Source: Ascidia mentula
Taxonomy: Eukaryota; Chordata; Ascidiacea; Phlebobranchia; Ascidiidae
Direction of reading: 5' to 3'
NCBI GenBank assembly: GCA_947561715.1
Contig: OX387204.1
Span: 8,561,001 to 8,625,000, forward strand
DNA: 64,000 nucleotides
Both the position numbers and the translations under genes were made by a program. This document shows positions 42,801-54,200 of the stretch, one piece after another. Numbering within the stretch: position 1 is the first letter of the stretch; every line of letters begins with the position of its first letter. The notes beneath the pieces are model-generated. The model worked only from the letters and a program-made list of their open reading frames with translations. It had not been told where the DNA came from and made no database searches.

Positions 42801-45340
42801 ACGATCCGAAGCTTTTCCGGCTTCTTTGGGTTGACCACGGGATGGTGAGGAAGGTACCACTTCCGACCGTCAGTACTAATTTCTTCTTCTGGTACCCGTT
42901 CGGCATAACCCTTATCCAGAAGGATTTGCATCTGCTGTACATACCTTTGACTTAAACTTGCATCATGCGACAAACGCTTCTTAAGACCAGACAGTCGTTT
43001 CTGTGCCAATTTCAAAGTGTTGGGAAGAATATCTGCCGAATTTCGCCACAACAGTGGCAGCTGGTAATGTCCATCTTTGTGTTCCACTTGCTTGGTCATG
43101 ATGTCATATGCAATGACGTCCTCCGCTGAAAATTTCAATCCAAACTCCATTGCTTCCCTGTTGCTCCGGAGCCACTGTAGGAAGGATTCAGCAACCCCCA
43201 AATCACCACTTCGCATGGGGTAAGTTTCACCATCATCGGTCACGATGACGTCATCGATGTTATTAAAGGGATTGAAACGTTCAATTCCCTGCAACAGAAA
43301 ACTACAGCCCCTGGGGGTTTTCTGTGGAGCATAACCTCTTAGCAACCAACCCAGAGGCGTTTTGACAGCGTCCGGGTACTCCGGATCAGGAGAGAACCGA
43401 CTCTCCAAACATCGATGAACTAAGTAGTTGTCTGTACCAATAAGTAATGTGACAGACCCACCTTTGATTTGCGGTAAATGCACTCCCTGCAGATGCTTGG
43501 GACGAACAGATGTTCCAAACTTTGGGACATGCTCAGGCGGAACAGGTATTTCGTCAAGTAGCGTCACTTCCGGTAAATTGAACTCCTCTCCTCCCATCAA
43601 GGGCAGTACTGACATGGAGATTTTCACGGTGTTCAGCTCCTTTGCACCATTGATCGAACCGAGCTGCATACGAACGGGTTCGCCTTCTACCTCAACATCC
43701 AACATGTCGATCAGCCGTTTCTCACAGAAGGTTTTGTCCGAACCAGTGTCCAGCAGAGCATATGTTTCAATTTCCTTATCCCCGACGCGGACTCGAACAG
43801 GAACAATGTCTAACCAAGCGGACAATGAGTTGCTACCATGACAGCCCACGGTATTCAAGCAACTACCCTGCGTCAAAGACGCCGAGTCATTTCCATTTTT
43901 GTCCTCCGAAGATGCATCTGTCGGTCGAGGTCTCGCCGGATTGTGCAGTAGCACATGATGGTATGCACTTCCACAACCTTCCTCATGGCAAACCGTCTTA
44001 CTGCTACAATCGACAACCATGTGTCCCACTTCGAGACACCGGAAACACAAACCTTTCGCTCTCACAAATTGTCGTCGCTCACGATGCGATTTTCGTTTAA
44101 ACGCATAGCAGACGGAATCTACGGTAGACATGCCAGTGATTTCCTCCAATGATACGCAGCATCTCTTAAGGAGGACGGCCAACTTTTCCAAACCGTCGGG
44201 GTCGTTTCGTCCAATCTTCGGACTTTCTTGCAACTTCCTTTCGCAGCAACGAGCGATGATATGTGGTTGACCATAGCGTTCGTACAATTCTTTCCAAGCA
44301 AGTTCGTAGCTTATTGCAGGGTTTGAGGATGACGTATAGTGCCTCAGCTTTTCATTGACACTCGGCGTGCAATGTTGCAGCAAATATGTAAGTCTTAAAT
44401 CATCACAGTCTAATCTGCTAGCAATATGAATTTTGTACCGATTTGCAAATGACCAATAGTCCATAGGGTCGCCATCAAACTTTGTTATTTGTGGTTTTGG
44501 CAGAAAACGTTCACCAACCTCCGTATAATGTGGTCTAAATTGTGTCGTAGAGGTATGTCCGTTATGTGGCGAGTAAATATTATCACGTGGTACCTTTTGG
44601 CGACTAGGACGTTCGAATTCCTTGAACTTTATTTCATTTGGTTTAGGATCTTCGATCACTAATTCTTCAGGAACCTTGGGACACACTGTGTCTTTTCGGG
44701 GTTGGTATTTTAACGAACAAACACTCCCAACTTCTTCCCATGCGTTCAGTTCGGCTTCTGCTAATTCTAACTTCCGTTGAGATTCGCGATCAGCGATTTC
44801 AGCTTCCAATTTTCTTTTATCTAGTTCTCGTTCAAGAGTGAACTCGGCTCGTTTTAATTCCTCTTCTTTTCGTTCTTCATCTTGCTTGCGTGCTAAACGA
44901 GCAAGATTTAGCTTCACACGACTTTCCTTTAACTTAATACTGTATGTCGAGCTCCTAGAAGATCTTACGCTCCCAGTGTGAATAGTGGATTCACATGGTT
45001 TCGACGTTCTACTTGCGGGCGGTGAACGGCTACCAGCTTCGGAGACAGGCACCGGTGTTGAAATGTCTCGCAGCCACTGCCTGACGCGAGTGTCAAATTC
45101 GTTCTTGCCTCGAACACAATCCCTTTTTCGAGACACGCTTCCCGGCATTGTGGCCTCATCAGACATATCTTCACACAGGTTCATAACCTCGGTGTAGCTT
45201 GCTTCTACGGCAAGCAACGCTTCTTGCAGTTTTTCCTTTTCGCGGTTGAGCATCACCCTCTCAGCATCGAGGTAATCATCTTGTAACTGTTTTAATGCAC
45301 AGCCAAGCCGTTTTCTCTTCTTCTTTGTCAGGACAGGCAT
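39821..45340 (-). CDS. BEL/Pao Gag-Pol polyprotein
   Basis: A single frame of 1839 codons that looks whole. Order of parts from the N terminus: coiled-coil Gag region, Gag core of the BEL/Pao type, zinc-knuckle region, aspartic protease, reverse transcriptase of the Pao family, RNase H, zinc-binding domain and integrase core, then the C-terminal domain usual for this family. The order protease-RT-RNase H-integrase and the Pao-type RT set it apart from Gypsy and Copia. No envelope-like frame is seen. Confidence 0.93.
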   Translation of the reverse strand: MPVLTKKKRKRLGCALKQLQDDYLDAERVMLNREKEKLQEALLAVEASYTEVMNLCEDMSDEATMPGSVSRKRDCVRGKNEFDTRVRQWLRDISTPVPVSEAGSRSPPASRTSKPCESTIHTGSVRSSRSSTYSIKLKESRVKLNLARLARKQDEERKEEELKRAEFTLERELDKRKLEAEIADRESQRKLELAEAELNAWEEVGSVCSLKYQPRKDTVCPKVPEELVIEDPKPNEIKFKEFERPSRQKVPRDNIYSPHNGHTSTTQFRPHYTEVGERFLPKPQITKFDGDPMDYWSFANRYKIHIASRLDCDDLRLTYLLQHCTPSVNEKLRHYTSSSNPAISYELAWKELYERYGQPHIIARCCERKLQESPKIGRNDPDGLEKLAVLLKRCCVSLEEITGMSTVDSVCYAFKRKSHRERRQFVRAKGLCFRCLEVGHMVVDCSSKTVCHEEGCGSAYHHVLLHNPARPRPTDASSEDKNGNDSASLTQGSCLNTVGCHGSNSLSAWLDIVPVRVRVGDKEIETYALLDTGSDKTFCEKRLIDMLDVEVEGEPVRMQLGSINGAKELNTVKISMSVLPLMGGEEFNLPEVTLLDEIPVPPEHVPKFGTSVRPKHLQGVHLPQIKGGSVTLLIGTDNYLVHRCLESRFSPDPEYPDAVKTPLGWLLRGYAPQKTPRGCSFLLQGIERFNPFNNIDDVIVTDDGETYPMRSGDLGVAESFLQWLRSNREAMEFGLKFSAEDVIAYDIMTKQVEHKDGHYQLPLLWRNSADILPNTLKLAQKRLSGLKKRLSHDASLSQRYVQQMQILLDKGYAERVPEEEISTDGRKWYLPHHPVVNPKKPEKLRIVFDCAAKCDGNSINDHLMKGPDLMNSLVGVLLRFRKEAVALVADIEAMFHQVRVTQQDRDAFRFLWWPGGDTLKDPVPHRMTVHLFGAKSSPSCATFCLRETAREFGKFFDPRVTEVVRKNFYVDDCLLSIPTEAMGMKMVENLRSLLSMGGFRLTKWLSSSDAVTTSVPNEERSKSIQNIPLGGEVQERVLGISWRLPEDEFGFNVVLPDKPITRRGMLSVTNSLFDPLGFVAPVVLEARLIYRDVCQQKIGWDDVVPTTDQARWRKWRESLCELCEVRIPRFYRMTTNASKVQLHVFADASSEARGCACYLRSVDDRSNVTCSLVMGKSLLSGSGRQTIPRLELEAALDAVKMSRTVKEELDLEDCPCLFWTDSSIVLQSLHADSKNFPIFSRNRITQILNHSCVHDWMHVPTDENPADAASRGVTANALCSGMWLTGPEFLRKTPDQWPNRFTKIPTTAEVYKSFDLERIKADVFLTTLEEKGTDRLIGYFSSLHRLKLATAWLLRFKRYLYCKAKKKEVTVSHSPISVDELIIAESELVKFVQRQHFADWLASLPTGKLLPKSALYRLDPILKDDILRVGGRLDNARLCYETRHPAILPNDCRLTELIAQEIHAQGAGHAGINYTLSLLCQRYWIVNARATVRRVIRHCLFCRRRNARPGQQLMADLPPSRLQVDELPFSHVGVDYFGPLLIRQRRCEIKRYGCLFTCMTTRAVHLEVAADLTTDAFLNVLRRFLARRGPISHIYSDNGTNFVGANRVMKEDVEKWNQNQICDYLRQRKVKWSFNPPGASHMGGVWERMIRTVRRIMMAIYPEGKLDDDALHTLLLEVEKIVNSRPLTEVPLDVGEDMPLTPNHLLRINPSVGLPPTITYPSDCYARRRYRLVQHVADEFWQRWLREYPRTIISRQKWHTRKSNFSKGDVVLLVDDSAPRCRWPLGRVTELFHDKHQVVRSVEVKTAGGVLRRPITKLCVVIPAAQDETELKTVCESLC

Positions 45341-45387
45341 GTTGTGACGTCACAAACGGTTGTAACAATAACAGTTCGAAACTTGTA

Positions 45388-45964
45388 TGTAACGTGCTTT
45401 TTCTAGCCGATCGGTAACGCTACACGTTGCACAGCGGTTCAGCACAAAATCTCTCGAAACGCGCTCCTAGCTTCCCAGATAGTCACCAAGTACAGGACAC
45501 AAAACACAGTTGTATTCAATGTGAAATGAATGACGGGCGCAAAGTCACGGCGCCGGAACGGGAGCGGTTTCTAGTAAAGAAACACAATTGTACGATCAAT
45601 ACGTAAACAAATTTACACTATAGCAAAATCAATCACACTCACCGAACTGTTTTGCGACCGATCTTATTCAGAGAATTGTCCGTTGTGACAACACATTTTC
45701 AGTAGCATTATTATAATCCAGTAAAGTTTCAATTGCTGCAAGGCACAGTAAACGAACTATTTCGCAGTTTTGCTTATTCAAATAGAATCATTATTATTAA
45801 AGATACCACAATAACTGGTAACACAACTAGCCAAGAAAAAACACAACCATGCGGTCTGCACGCGCACGGCTACTGCGCAGCCTTTGTGACGCAATAACGG
45901 AAGTTGTGCCAAACATAGAAAACGTAATGGAAAGAACTAACGAAATCGGGTTTGGGAATCTACA
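45388..45964 (-). repeat. LTR of BEL/Pao element (5' LTR in element orientation)
   Basis: 577 bp, identical by eye to the other LTR, followed outside by the target duplication CAAGG at 45965-45969. Confidence 0.93.
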
Positions 45965-46330
45965 CAAGGAATGGAAATGGCATGGGCCATAAAGGTTATC
46001 GAGTCAGGCGCGCATGTAAAGGTGATTTCCTCACGAAGAATCACCGTCTGTCGTAGGATCGCAGCCAGCAGTCGCACTGGGGAGGTGATGGGTTGCGACA
46101 AGCTGCATGTGACGAAACGTGGCCACCCGGCCGTGCTGGCCAAAGCAAAACCCATCGAAACGCAAAAGCCAACTCGGTTCTCAGAACGTTTCCTTTGATC
46201 CACATCGACAGACCCCAACGTCCCGAGGACAGTCCAAACGTGGTGGTTTCGGTTGGAGACGGTCGGGATCGTATGGAGGTTGCCCTTGTTGAATCATCGT
46301 AGGTTTTGCTGATGGTCAATCGCACGTTGT
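45965..46330. other. GC-rich island with open frames, unassigned
   Basis: This stretch is clearly richer in G+C than its surroundings and is open in one plus frame (45971-46198), another plus frame (46093-46302) and two minus frames (46218-45937, 46325-46041). Such composition is seen elsewhere in the window only over exons. I recognise no domain in any frame, and no clear splice sites tie it to a neighbour. It may be a lone exon, a gene fragment or foreign sequence. Bases 46331-46519 after it show nothing I can support. Confidence 0.3.
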
Positions 46331-46519
46331 GATGTTGGCGTGCAGCGCTCCTAGGTCTGAAACAACAACGGATCCTACGGCAGTAAATTGTTCATTTAGG
46401 CGTAGTGTGTATACAGTGGAGTATAAATAAAAACACAAGAAACACCAGAAAAAGGGACAGGAATAACGCAATAAACGACAAGAGGACTACAAAGAAAAAG
46501 GGAAAAACGGACGGGCTTA

Positions 46520-47015
46520 ACTAAAATCCTGACTGCCTGACTCGCCTGACTTGCCTGACTTCAGCACCAGTATTTCCAAAACAAATTCAGGGAAAATAGC
46601 CATACAATCATCGTACGTTTGAATTGCATGGCTTTCGTGAATGCGTGATGGAATTGCCTCACTTTCGTGAATGTGAATTGGAATTGCCTGACTTTCGTGA
46701 CTGTGTGTTGGATTCGCAGAACAATATCATCTTCAGACTTTTTATAGTTCTTTCAAGGGTCTAGGTAACACCGCAAATACTCCCAATCACACAAAAGCTG
46801 CGCAATTCCCGTGCCTATACTAAAACGAAAGTCAGGCATTTAAAATACAAACATATGCAAGTCAGGCAATTGCAACGCACATTCACGAAAGTCAGGCAAT
46901 TGCAACACACAATCACGAAAGTCAGGCAATCAGGCTACTTTTCCTGAAAATAGTTTTGGAAATACTGCTGTTGAAGTCAAGCAAGTCAGGCGAGTCAGGC
47001 AGTCAGGATTTTAGT
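46520..47015. mobile_element. fold-back element with GTCAGGC subrepeats
   Basis: About 496 bp. Its two ends are inverted copies over about 80 bases: the left begins ACTAAAATCCTGACTGCCTG and the right ends CAGGCAGTCAGGATTTTAGT. Within the arms, GCCTGACT units repeat at 5-9 base steps. The interior holds three tandem-like units on each side containing CGAAAGTCAGGCAATTGCAA (right) or their inverse (left). No coding capacity is present. This is the structure of Foldback-type elements. Confidence 0.75.
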
Positions 47016-47461
47016 CAAACCGAAAGCGAAAACGGACTGCTAACAGTTCTATATATATATGAAGCAAAGATAAATACTTTGGTCCCTACTAGCAAAAAAG
47101 TCTAGCAAGACAAATTATTCACTGTAACTATAATTAATTAGGTCTAATAATAGCACATATCATTAGCCGCGGGAATACAGTGATTTATGTGAAACACAAG
47201 CTTACACATACGTTTGGGGTTCTCGGAGGTCATTGAAATACCAAGAACCGGTTTGCATAAACCGACCAAATTCCCACCACTGGATCGAGGGTATCCGCAT
47301 ACCTCCTGCTGGCCGAAAAAAGCCGTCGAAACGCCGACGTGGTTCATATTTTTGTCGATTTTACACTGCTTAATTTCTGTTTCGGTGTAATAGCAGACTC
47401 CATCCAAAGCACAGTTAAAAACTCAGCGCACTGAAGTGGAACATCAAAATAAAACAGAGGC
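47016..47461. other. gap with an exon-like minus-strand stretch
   Basis: Between the two fold-back elements. On the minus strand, about 47310-47200 reads AGGMRIPSIQWWEFGRFMQT and then GSWYFNDLREPQTYV with a stop, after a pyrimidine-rich acceptor (TTTTTTCGGCCAG). It looks like a real C-terminal exon, but I do not recognise the protein and found no partner exons. Confidence 0.3.
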
Positions 47462-48052
47462 GTGTTCAACAGGGGTTGTAACCAAAAAGTGGCACCAACA
47501 TGGGACGCATGTCACCAAATTTGGGCCACGTGACCCCAACATGGCACGCATGGCACAGGCATGGCACCAACATGTCACCAGCATGGCACGTTGGTGTGTT
47601 TTCTGTTTGTATGCTAAATCGGTAATATAGTCTGCAGTTGCCATTTGCACTAATCGTTAGGGCATTTCATCAGTGTGGGAAACTTTGTTTTAACAAAAAC
47701 AAAATGTAACAATAACTTTAAACTACAAGATGCGTTTGTTCAATAGTTTCAAAATTGATCCGAAAAGTCTAAATTAAATATGGTTATCAATGAAATGTTG
47801 TGTTTTGTTGACTGCATCTATTTGCTTAGTGCTGCATAACTGCTCTTTTCTAACACTAAACTTTGGCAAATAACAACTGCATTATTAACATTATCCACAA
47901 ATACGGTGTTAAATTGATCCCATGCTGTGGCCATGTTGGTGCCATGTTGGTGACGTGTTGATGTTACGTTGGTGCCATGTGGCCCCAAAACCAGTTCCAT
48001 GCGTGCCATGTTGGTGCCACTTTTTAGTTACCAACCCGCCTGGGTGTGTTAC
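47462..48052. mobile_element. fold-back element built from a CATGGCACCAA minisatellite
   Basis: The left arm (about 47476-47595) carries repeats of the type GGCACCAACATG, GGCACGCATG and GTCACCAACATG. The right arm (about 47925-48035) carries the inverse, CATGTTGGTGCCAC. Both arms end with inverted TAACCAAAAAGTGGCACCAA-type sequence. About 330 bases of unique AT-rich DNA lie between. It sits directly upstream of NDST. Confidence 0.7.
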
Positions 48053-48213
48053 TGTGTTCGTAAAAATATTATTTGTCATGTTATTATTGGTGCTGCTGCC
48101 GCCGCCAGTGCATGAAAAGAGACCGCGAAGTTTACTTTTTGCGCAGATGTTGTTTGCAACTGTTTTGCATGAACTATTAATTCCAAAAGAATCATAGAAT
48201 ATATTTAAAAAAC

Positions 48214-51200
48214 ATGTGGATGAAAATGAGGAAGATTGCCAGCCCTCGAAACATATTATTTACCATTGGAAGTTTAGCTTTCTTCAGTGTGATATACATG
48301 TTTCTTGAATGGGAAAGTGATGATTTTAATTCATATCGCAAAAAAGGCATTCATGTGATTAACACTGGTTATAAATGTGACACTAACAGATTGGTAAGTA
48401 CCAAATGTTTTTAGTGGCTGCTATCGTCTTGGTCATATGATATGTTGTCAAAAAATGTATTTTTTGTTAGGCTATGTCGTAGTTTCATTATTCTTTGTGT
48501 GAGGTTTTATTTGATCTTTCTTATTAGGTGTTAAACCACCAACCCATTGAGTTTCCTGAAAGTTCACAAACAAGGCAAAAAGCTCTTTTGTTTTTGAGAT
48601 CCCCTCAAACACAGGTTAGTAAGTGGTTGGATTCTTTAGGCATGTCTTTTGCTTAACATCCAGCTTAATTTTTTACTTGTATTTGTTATGTGTTACAGTT
48701 GGGTAGGGATATTGTTGTTTTGTTGGAGTCCGCAAGGTTCAAATTCAATGCACAAGTTGGTGAAATTAAAAGTCTACCTGTGCTAATTGATGATAACAAG
48801 GTAAAAAAACAAAGTGCACTTCTGAATGTAGATGCCAATTAAAATAGGCAACTTTCAATTGTATTTTTGTGATTGTGTGATGGCCGTGGTACATATATAA
48901 AAAGTAGTAACAAATCACATTTGCAGTATTTTACTTAATAGGGTAGGTATGGAGTAATTATATTTGAAGACATGCTCCAATATGCTGGGTTGCATCAATG
49001 GAATAGGGATATGTTAGATAAATACTGCAGACAGTTTGACATTGGAATTGTGTCATTTCTTCATCCATCTAGAAAAAATATTCCTAATCGTGGAACAGAG
49101 TTATTTCATCAGGTATTGTGATGACAGCATCACATTGTGCAATGTCACTATTAACTGTTGTTTGTTTATACAGCTTGATAGTTTCCCCATTAAGTATGCC
49201 ACAAATCTGAAGGTCAAAAACTATGAAGTAAATACATCTTCTTCAATATTAAGAATTACCAGACCTGCTGAAATGGTACATTTATTAAAAATATACATGT
49301 TTTGATATGTGGTAGAAAGTAACTAAGCTTTAAACCTTGGAAAGTTTTTGTCTCATACAATGCTTGTTTACTTCATTTAACAAAGAAAGTTATTCCATTC
49401 TGGACAAAACCTAGCTTGAAACCAAATCTAATAATAACAAAATGCTCTATTGTGTTGAACTTAAATCATTTTGCACTGATGAGACCTTTTAGGTCGAAAC
49501 AGTGGCCATCTGTCTGCAGCATATACAATTAAATCATTTTGTCCGTGAAGTAATGCTTTTTGACTGACGATTTCAGATAAAAGATGTATTGCCGAACTAT
49601 TGGTCTGTTTTTGAGGTTGGCCATAAAACTTATATTCCAATAAGCACTGTTGAGCTAGCTGGAATGAATGAAATTCATGATACTGGGCAAAGTCAGCAAA
49701 AAAATCGTATAAAAGCAAGGTTGGTTCTAAATTTATTCATTTTAAATCAGGCCCTATATTTTGTTTCAAAAACTACCACTATTTGCAGGAGACTAAGAGA
49801 AGCAGATTATTCAGAAGGGGAGAGCAAGCTATTTGGTGGTTTTGATTTGGAGGTACAAGAAGTTGTGTCAATCCATTTTCACAAATAACACTATGCAATA
49901 AATATTTTTTACTCAAGCTTTATTACATTGATAAATTGTGTTGTATTTTCTAATTTTTGTTGATGATTTATTGTAATTGTAGGGTTTACACAATAAAAAG
50001 CTGGTAACAGTGGTTCAAGACACCGGAGAGTTTGACCAGGTGGAGCGTGTCATATTTGGAGGGACACTTAGATTTTGGCTGCATAAGTAAGTAAATGCTA
50101 CATAATATCGAAAACCTACAATGAATGTGCACCTTTTATCTTTCTACATTTTATTGTTTTGTAAACAAAAACAATTTTGTAAAATACTGTTTTCGACAGG
50201 GTTTTGTTTCTGGATGCATTGAGTTTCTTGTCTCGTGGCAGACTGGCTCTACCATTAGACAGAAACATTCAAATTGATATTGATGACATGTTTGTTGGTG
50301 TCAAGGGTACACGAATTAATTCAAAAGATGTCATGGTTTGTATAATATTTTAATATTTATGTTGATGAAACGAACAACTTTTCTTGTGACACAGATACCA
50401 CTTGTATGACAAATATAATTTGTTTTTGTGAAGAGCATATCCATAAACATGCAGCATGAAAATAACATTGGGACATGAACCAGTTATAATTTTCTCGGTG
50501 TCTTAAAAAAACAATATTCAATATGCCTTGAATGCTTGTTAATTTTTTAAAAAAATATTCATGATTGTATTTTGGAATTATAACTGACATGCTACAGCCC
50601 CCTTGTGCTTATCTCTCTATGCATATATTCCAGGCTCTGCTGGAGTTTCAAGATAAACTCCGTCAAAAAATCCCAGACTTCAGTTTTCAACTTGGTTTTT
50701 CTGGGAAATTTATTTTTAGCGGTGGGTTTCTTGTTCTGGCATGTAACTGGTGGTCACAGTACTGATGGTCTTTTTAGGCTCTCCTGAAGAGACCGAAGGA
50801 GACCATTTGCTTTTGAAATTGCATGACAGATTCAAGTGGTTTCCCCACATGTGGTCCCATATGCAGGCACACTGGTTTGATAACACAACTAGCCTGTGTG
50901 CATATATGGATATCAACAGACAATTTTCAGTGGTAGGTTGATGTGGTTTAGTTTGACAGCCATGTCGTAGTCTCAAATCTTGTGTCTTTTTAATTGGCAC
51001 AGCAGATGTTGTTATAAATTAGCATGTTTCTCAAAAACAATAGTTCATGCTGCATTTAGATGCAAGTTTTTTTCTTTGCAAGTCCCCAAGTTTGCTCTAG
51101 GTCAATAGTTGATTAGCTTAGCACCAACCAGAGGATAAGGAAAACTAATCAATATTGTTGTTCAATTGAAGTGTTGCCAAGTCACAGTTAATGTCACTAC

Positions 51201-54200
51201 CATAGTTCTAAATAAAATTAATTCTACACAAAAAGTTATGCAATGTGTGCAATTTTATTCTGTACCTATGCACAGTATAACTACATTGCTTTCAGTTAAA
51301 TTGCCAGGTTTTTTCTTACCGTTTCCTAGCTTATTTTACTAATATATTTTCTACAATACAACAGATTTTCAAATGCATTTGTCATTGCAGCGACATAAAT
51401 TAAATATGTCACAAGGATATGCAGTGTCACCCCATCATGCTGGGGTTTATCCTGTACATCAGCCACTCTATGACTGCTGGCACAAAATATGGGACATTAC
51501 AACCACCAGCACTGAGGAGTATCCGCATTTGAGGCCTGACCACAAACGACGTGGATTTATTTATGATGGAGTGAAGGTGTGTTTAAGCAAATATAAACAG
51601 TTTTTCTGTGATGATGAAGATTGTGCGCCTTATTACGCAATACGAAACGATAAATGGGTCCAACCAGTGGCGCATCTAGAAAAAATATGAGAAGGGTGTT
51701 CGGTTTCGGTATCTAATTAATGAAGCCGTTAGTTGCGGTTACTATTTTTTACGGACATTTACCGCATGAAAATTCAGCTTTAAAAACGGGAAGCGCATTA
51801 CAGCAGTTCACGCGAAATATCGAAGAACTTTCGTCCGCGAAAACACAAGACTTTTTAGTTGCTTGTGTACACGTGCGCTTGTCTAAGTTTAACGAAAAAC
51901 GAAAAAACAAACCCTATATTATGAAACAATGCGATGGTATCTGCATCCTCGAAAAGTATCAAGTATTTCGGTGGAATAGTTTTTAAACTTTACCGATTAA
52001 AAACAAATCTGTTATAGTCTCGGACGTGCTCTTGCACCCCTAAATATGCATCGATGTAACCTTACAGATGTTTCAGCAGTAGGAGATAAATATTATCGAA
52101 ATATATTAAAAACATACGAAAATCAAATTACTCGTTTAGCTATATATCTTTTGGTGCTATCTTGTCAAACAATTATAACTCTTACAGCGTGCAGCCTCTG
52201 TAAAAAGATTGTAGCAGCAATGAATAACGTGTGAGGTTGTGTTTTCAAACGGTATTGTTGACCTGTTATTTTGATCAACGGCACGTCAAACGATTATTTC
52301 ATAAGCGGTCATCGCGGCCGCGGCGTGAATGCAGTGAGTGCAACCGAAACACAAAGCAACTGCGGAGACGAACACTTGGTCGTATTGTTCGTTCCTTTAC
52401 GTAGCGGGAAATTAACCGCACTTTCACACCCTTCGAAACAATGTGCTAAAATGCTGATGGGGGTGTTGTAACACCAAAAAAAAACTAAAATAATAACGGT
52501 AATAAAGCATGGTTGTTTCTTTGCAGTGCACACAAATTCCATACATGACATTTAAAAATCAAATATCTTGCTAATCCTGGGTTGGATTTAGATTTTGCCA
52601 CGCCAGACCTGTGGCTTGTTCACACATACTATAGAGTTGGAAAAATATCCGGGTGGACCGGGCGTGCTACATGGTCTCATTGAAGGAGGACTTCTCTTTC
52701 AATCATTCCTTTACAACCAGGTATGCTAGTTTTTGCTTCGAAAATTTGTGGTAACAAAGTACCCGGAAAAGTTAAGCGTTGTGTTACGTGAGGGTGTTTG
52801 CTAATTCTGATTGGATTTCTAGACTAATTCTAAGCAATTTTGACATCATAATTTCGTTTAAATATTTCAGGCTAATTTCAGCAGCGATAAACAACAACAT
52901 TTGTTACTTACCGTTATGGCAACTTTGCACCAAATAAGTTAAATCTTTTTATCAGTAAATTGAAAGTAGTCAATTAATTTTTTTTTATTCAGTTCAACAT
53001 ATTCATGACGCACCTTTCCAATTACGGAAACGACCGACTGGGAATTTATACGTTCGACCGGGCGATACAGTTTGTGCAATGTTGGACCAACCTGAAACTG
53101 CGTTACGATCCGCCCGAAGAAGTTGCTCGCAAGTATTTTGAGCTCTATCCAGACGAAAAATATCCCCTGTGGACGGTAAAACTAAGACTCTTTTATACTT
53201 TCTAATTATATGTGATGCATTGATTATCTGCTAGTTTGGTTTTAAAGTTGATCGCAAGTTGTTTCCAAGCACTGATCACGTGATTAGCCAATTAAATTAA
53301 AGAATATTTTATGAATTTAAGAATGTAAAAGAATATTAATTTAAAGAACAGAGGATTTTTTGCGTGCGGCAAATTTTGGGACTTTTACTAAAACCGATGG
53401 TTTGTAACTAAGTTTGGATGAAATGTGGTTCACACCTGTGTTTTTGTCAAAACAAACCTTTGTTACCTGCACTATAGGATCATTTTTAATGTAAACAGGA
53501 TTTCTTGACAAACCTTGCATTATAATGCGTGAAAACTAAAGTAGAAATACTCCTTATCTACTTATTTTGTCAATTTTGTAGAACCCTTGTTCTGACAGAC
53601 GACACAAGGAAATTTATTCAGAACAAAAATCGTGCGATCGCCTTCCTCAATTTCTGGTCGTTGGTCCTCAGAAAACAGGTATGTATGCACCAATGCAAGG
53701 GCGGAGGGGGGAGTATGGGAATATACTAACATTGAAAAATAAAAACAGTGCATAGTGGCAGACAAAAAGGTCAAGATTGTTTTTCGTTTGTCACTCAAAG
53801 TGGTTTGTCTGACACATACATGGCTCAGATTAAATCTGCTCGTCTAGAGACCTAAATCGCCATTAACGCGTCACAATCAGTTTTGAATAGTAATCGCCCC
53901 TCTGGAGAAAATTCAGTGTCTGCCTTGCACCAATGCTTACCGGCCAACCGTTCCCCTGCTTTTTTGCAAATTGTACCTTGAATTCTAATTATCATAGGCG
54001 TATGTTTGTATGAGGAAGAAAAAGTAAAGCTAAATGTTGATGGGTGGTTTCAGGTACGACGGCACTTTATTGGTTTCTCACTATGCACCCGGATGTTGAA
54101 AGCAACCGTCCAAGCGAAAAGACATTTGAAGAAGTTCAGTTTTTCAGCGGTTCAAACTATCTCAAAGGGATTGAATGGTAATTATTATGAATTTTCTTTC

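Larger units (their letters stand above)
39206..45964 (-). mobile_element. BEL/Pao LTR retrotransposon, looks whole and young
   Basis: A 6759-bp element on the minus strand, bounded by two 577-bp LTRs (39206-39782 and 45388-45964) that begin TG and end CA. It is flanked by the 5-bp target duplication CAAGG (39201-39205 and 45965-45969). A G-rich polypurine tract abuts the LTR at 39782. One long frame fills the interior. By eye I see no differences between the LTRs, which points to a very recent insertion. It is not inside a recognised gene. Confidence 0.95.

Noticed and set aside
47476-48035. Short spaced repeats resembling a CRISPR array
   Set aside because: Unit length and spacing vary, the two halves are inverted, there is no spacer structure, and the genome is eukaryotic; it is a fold-back minisatellite.
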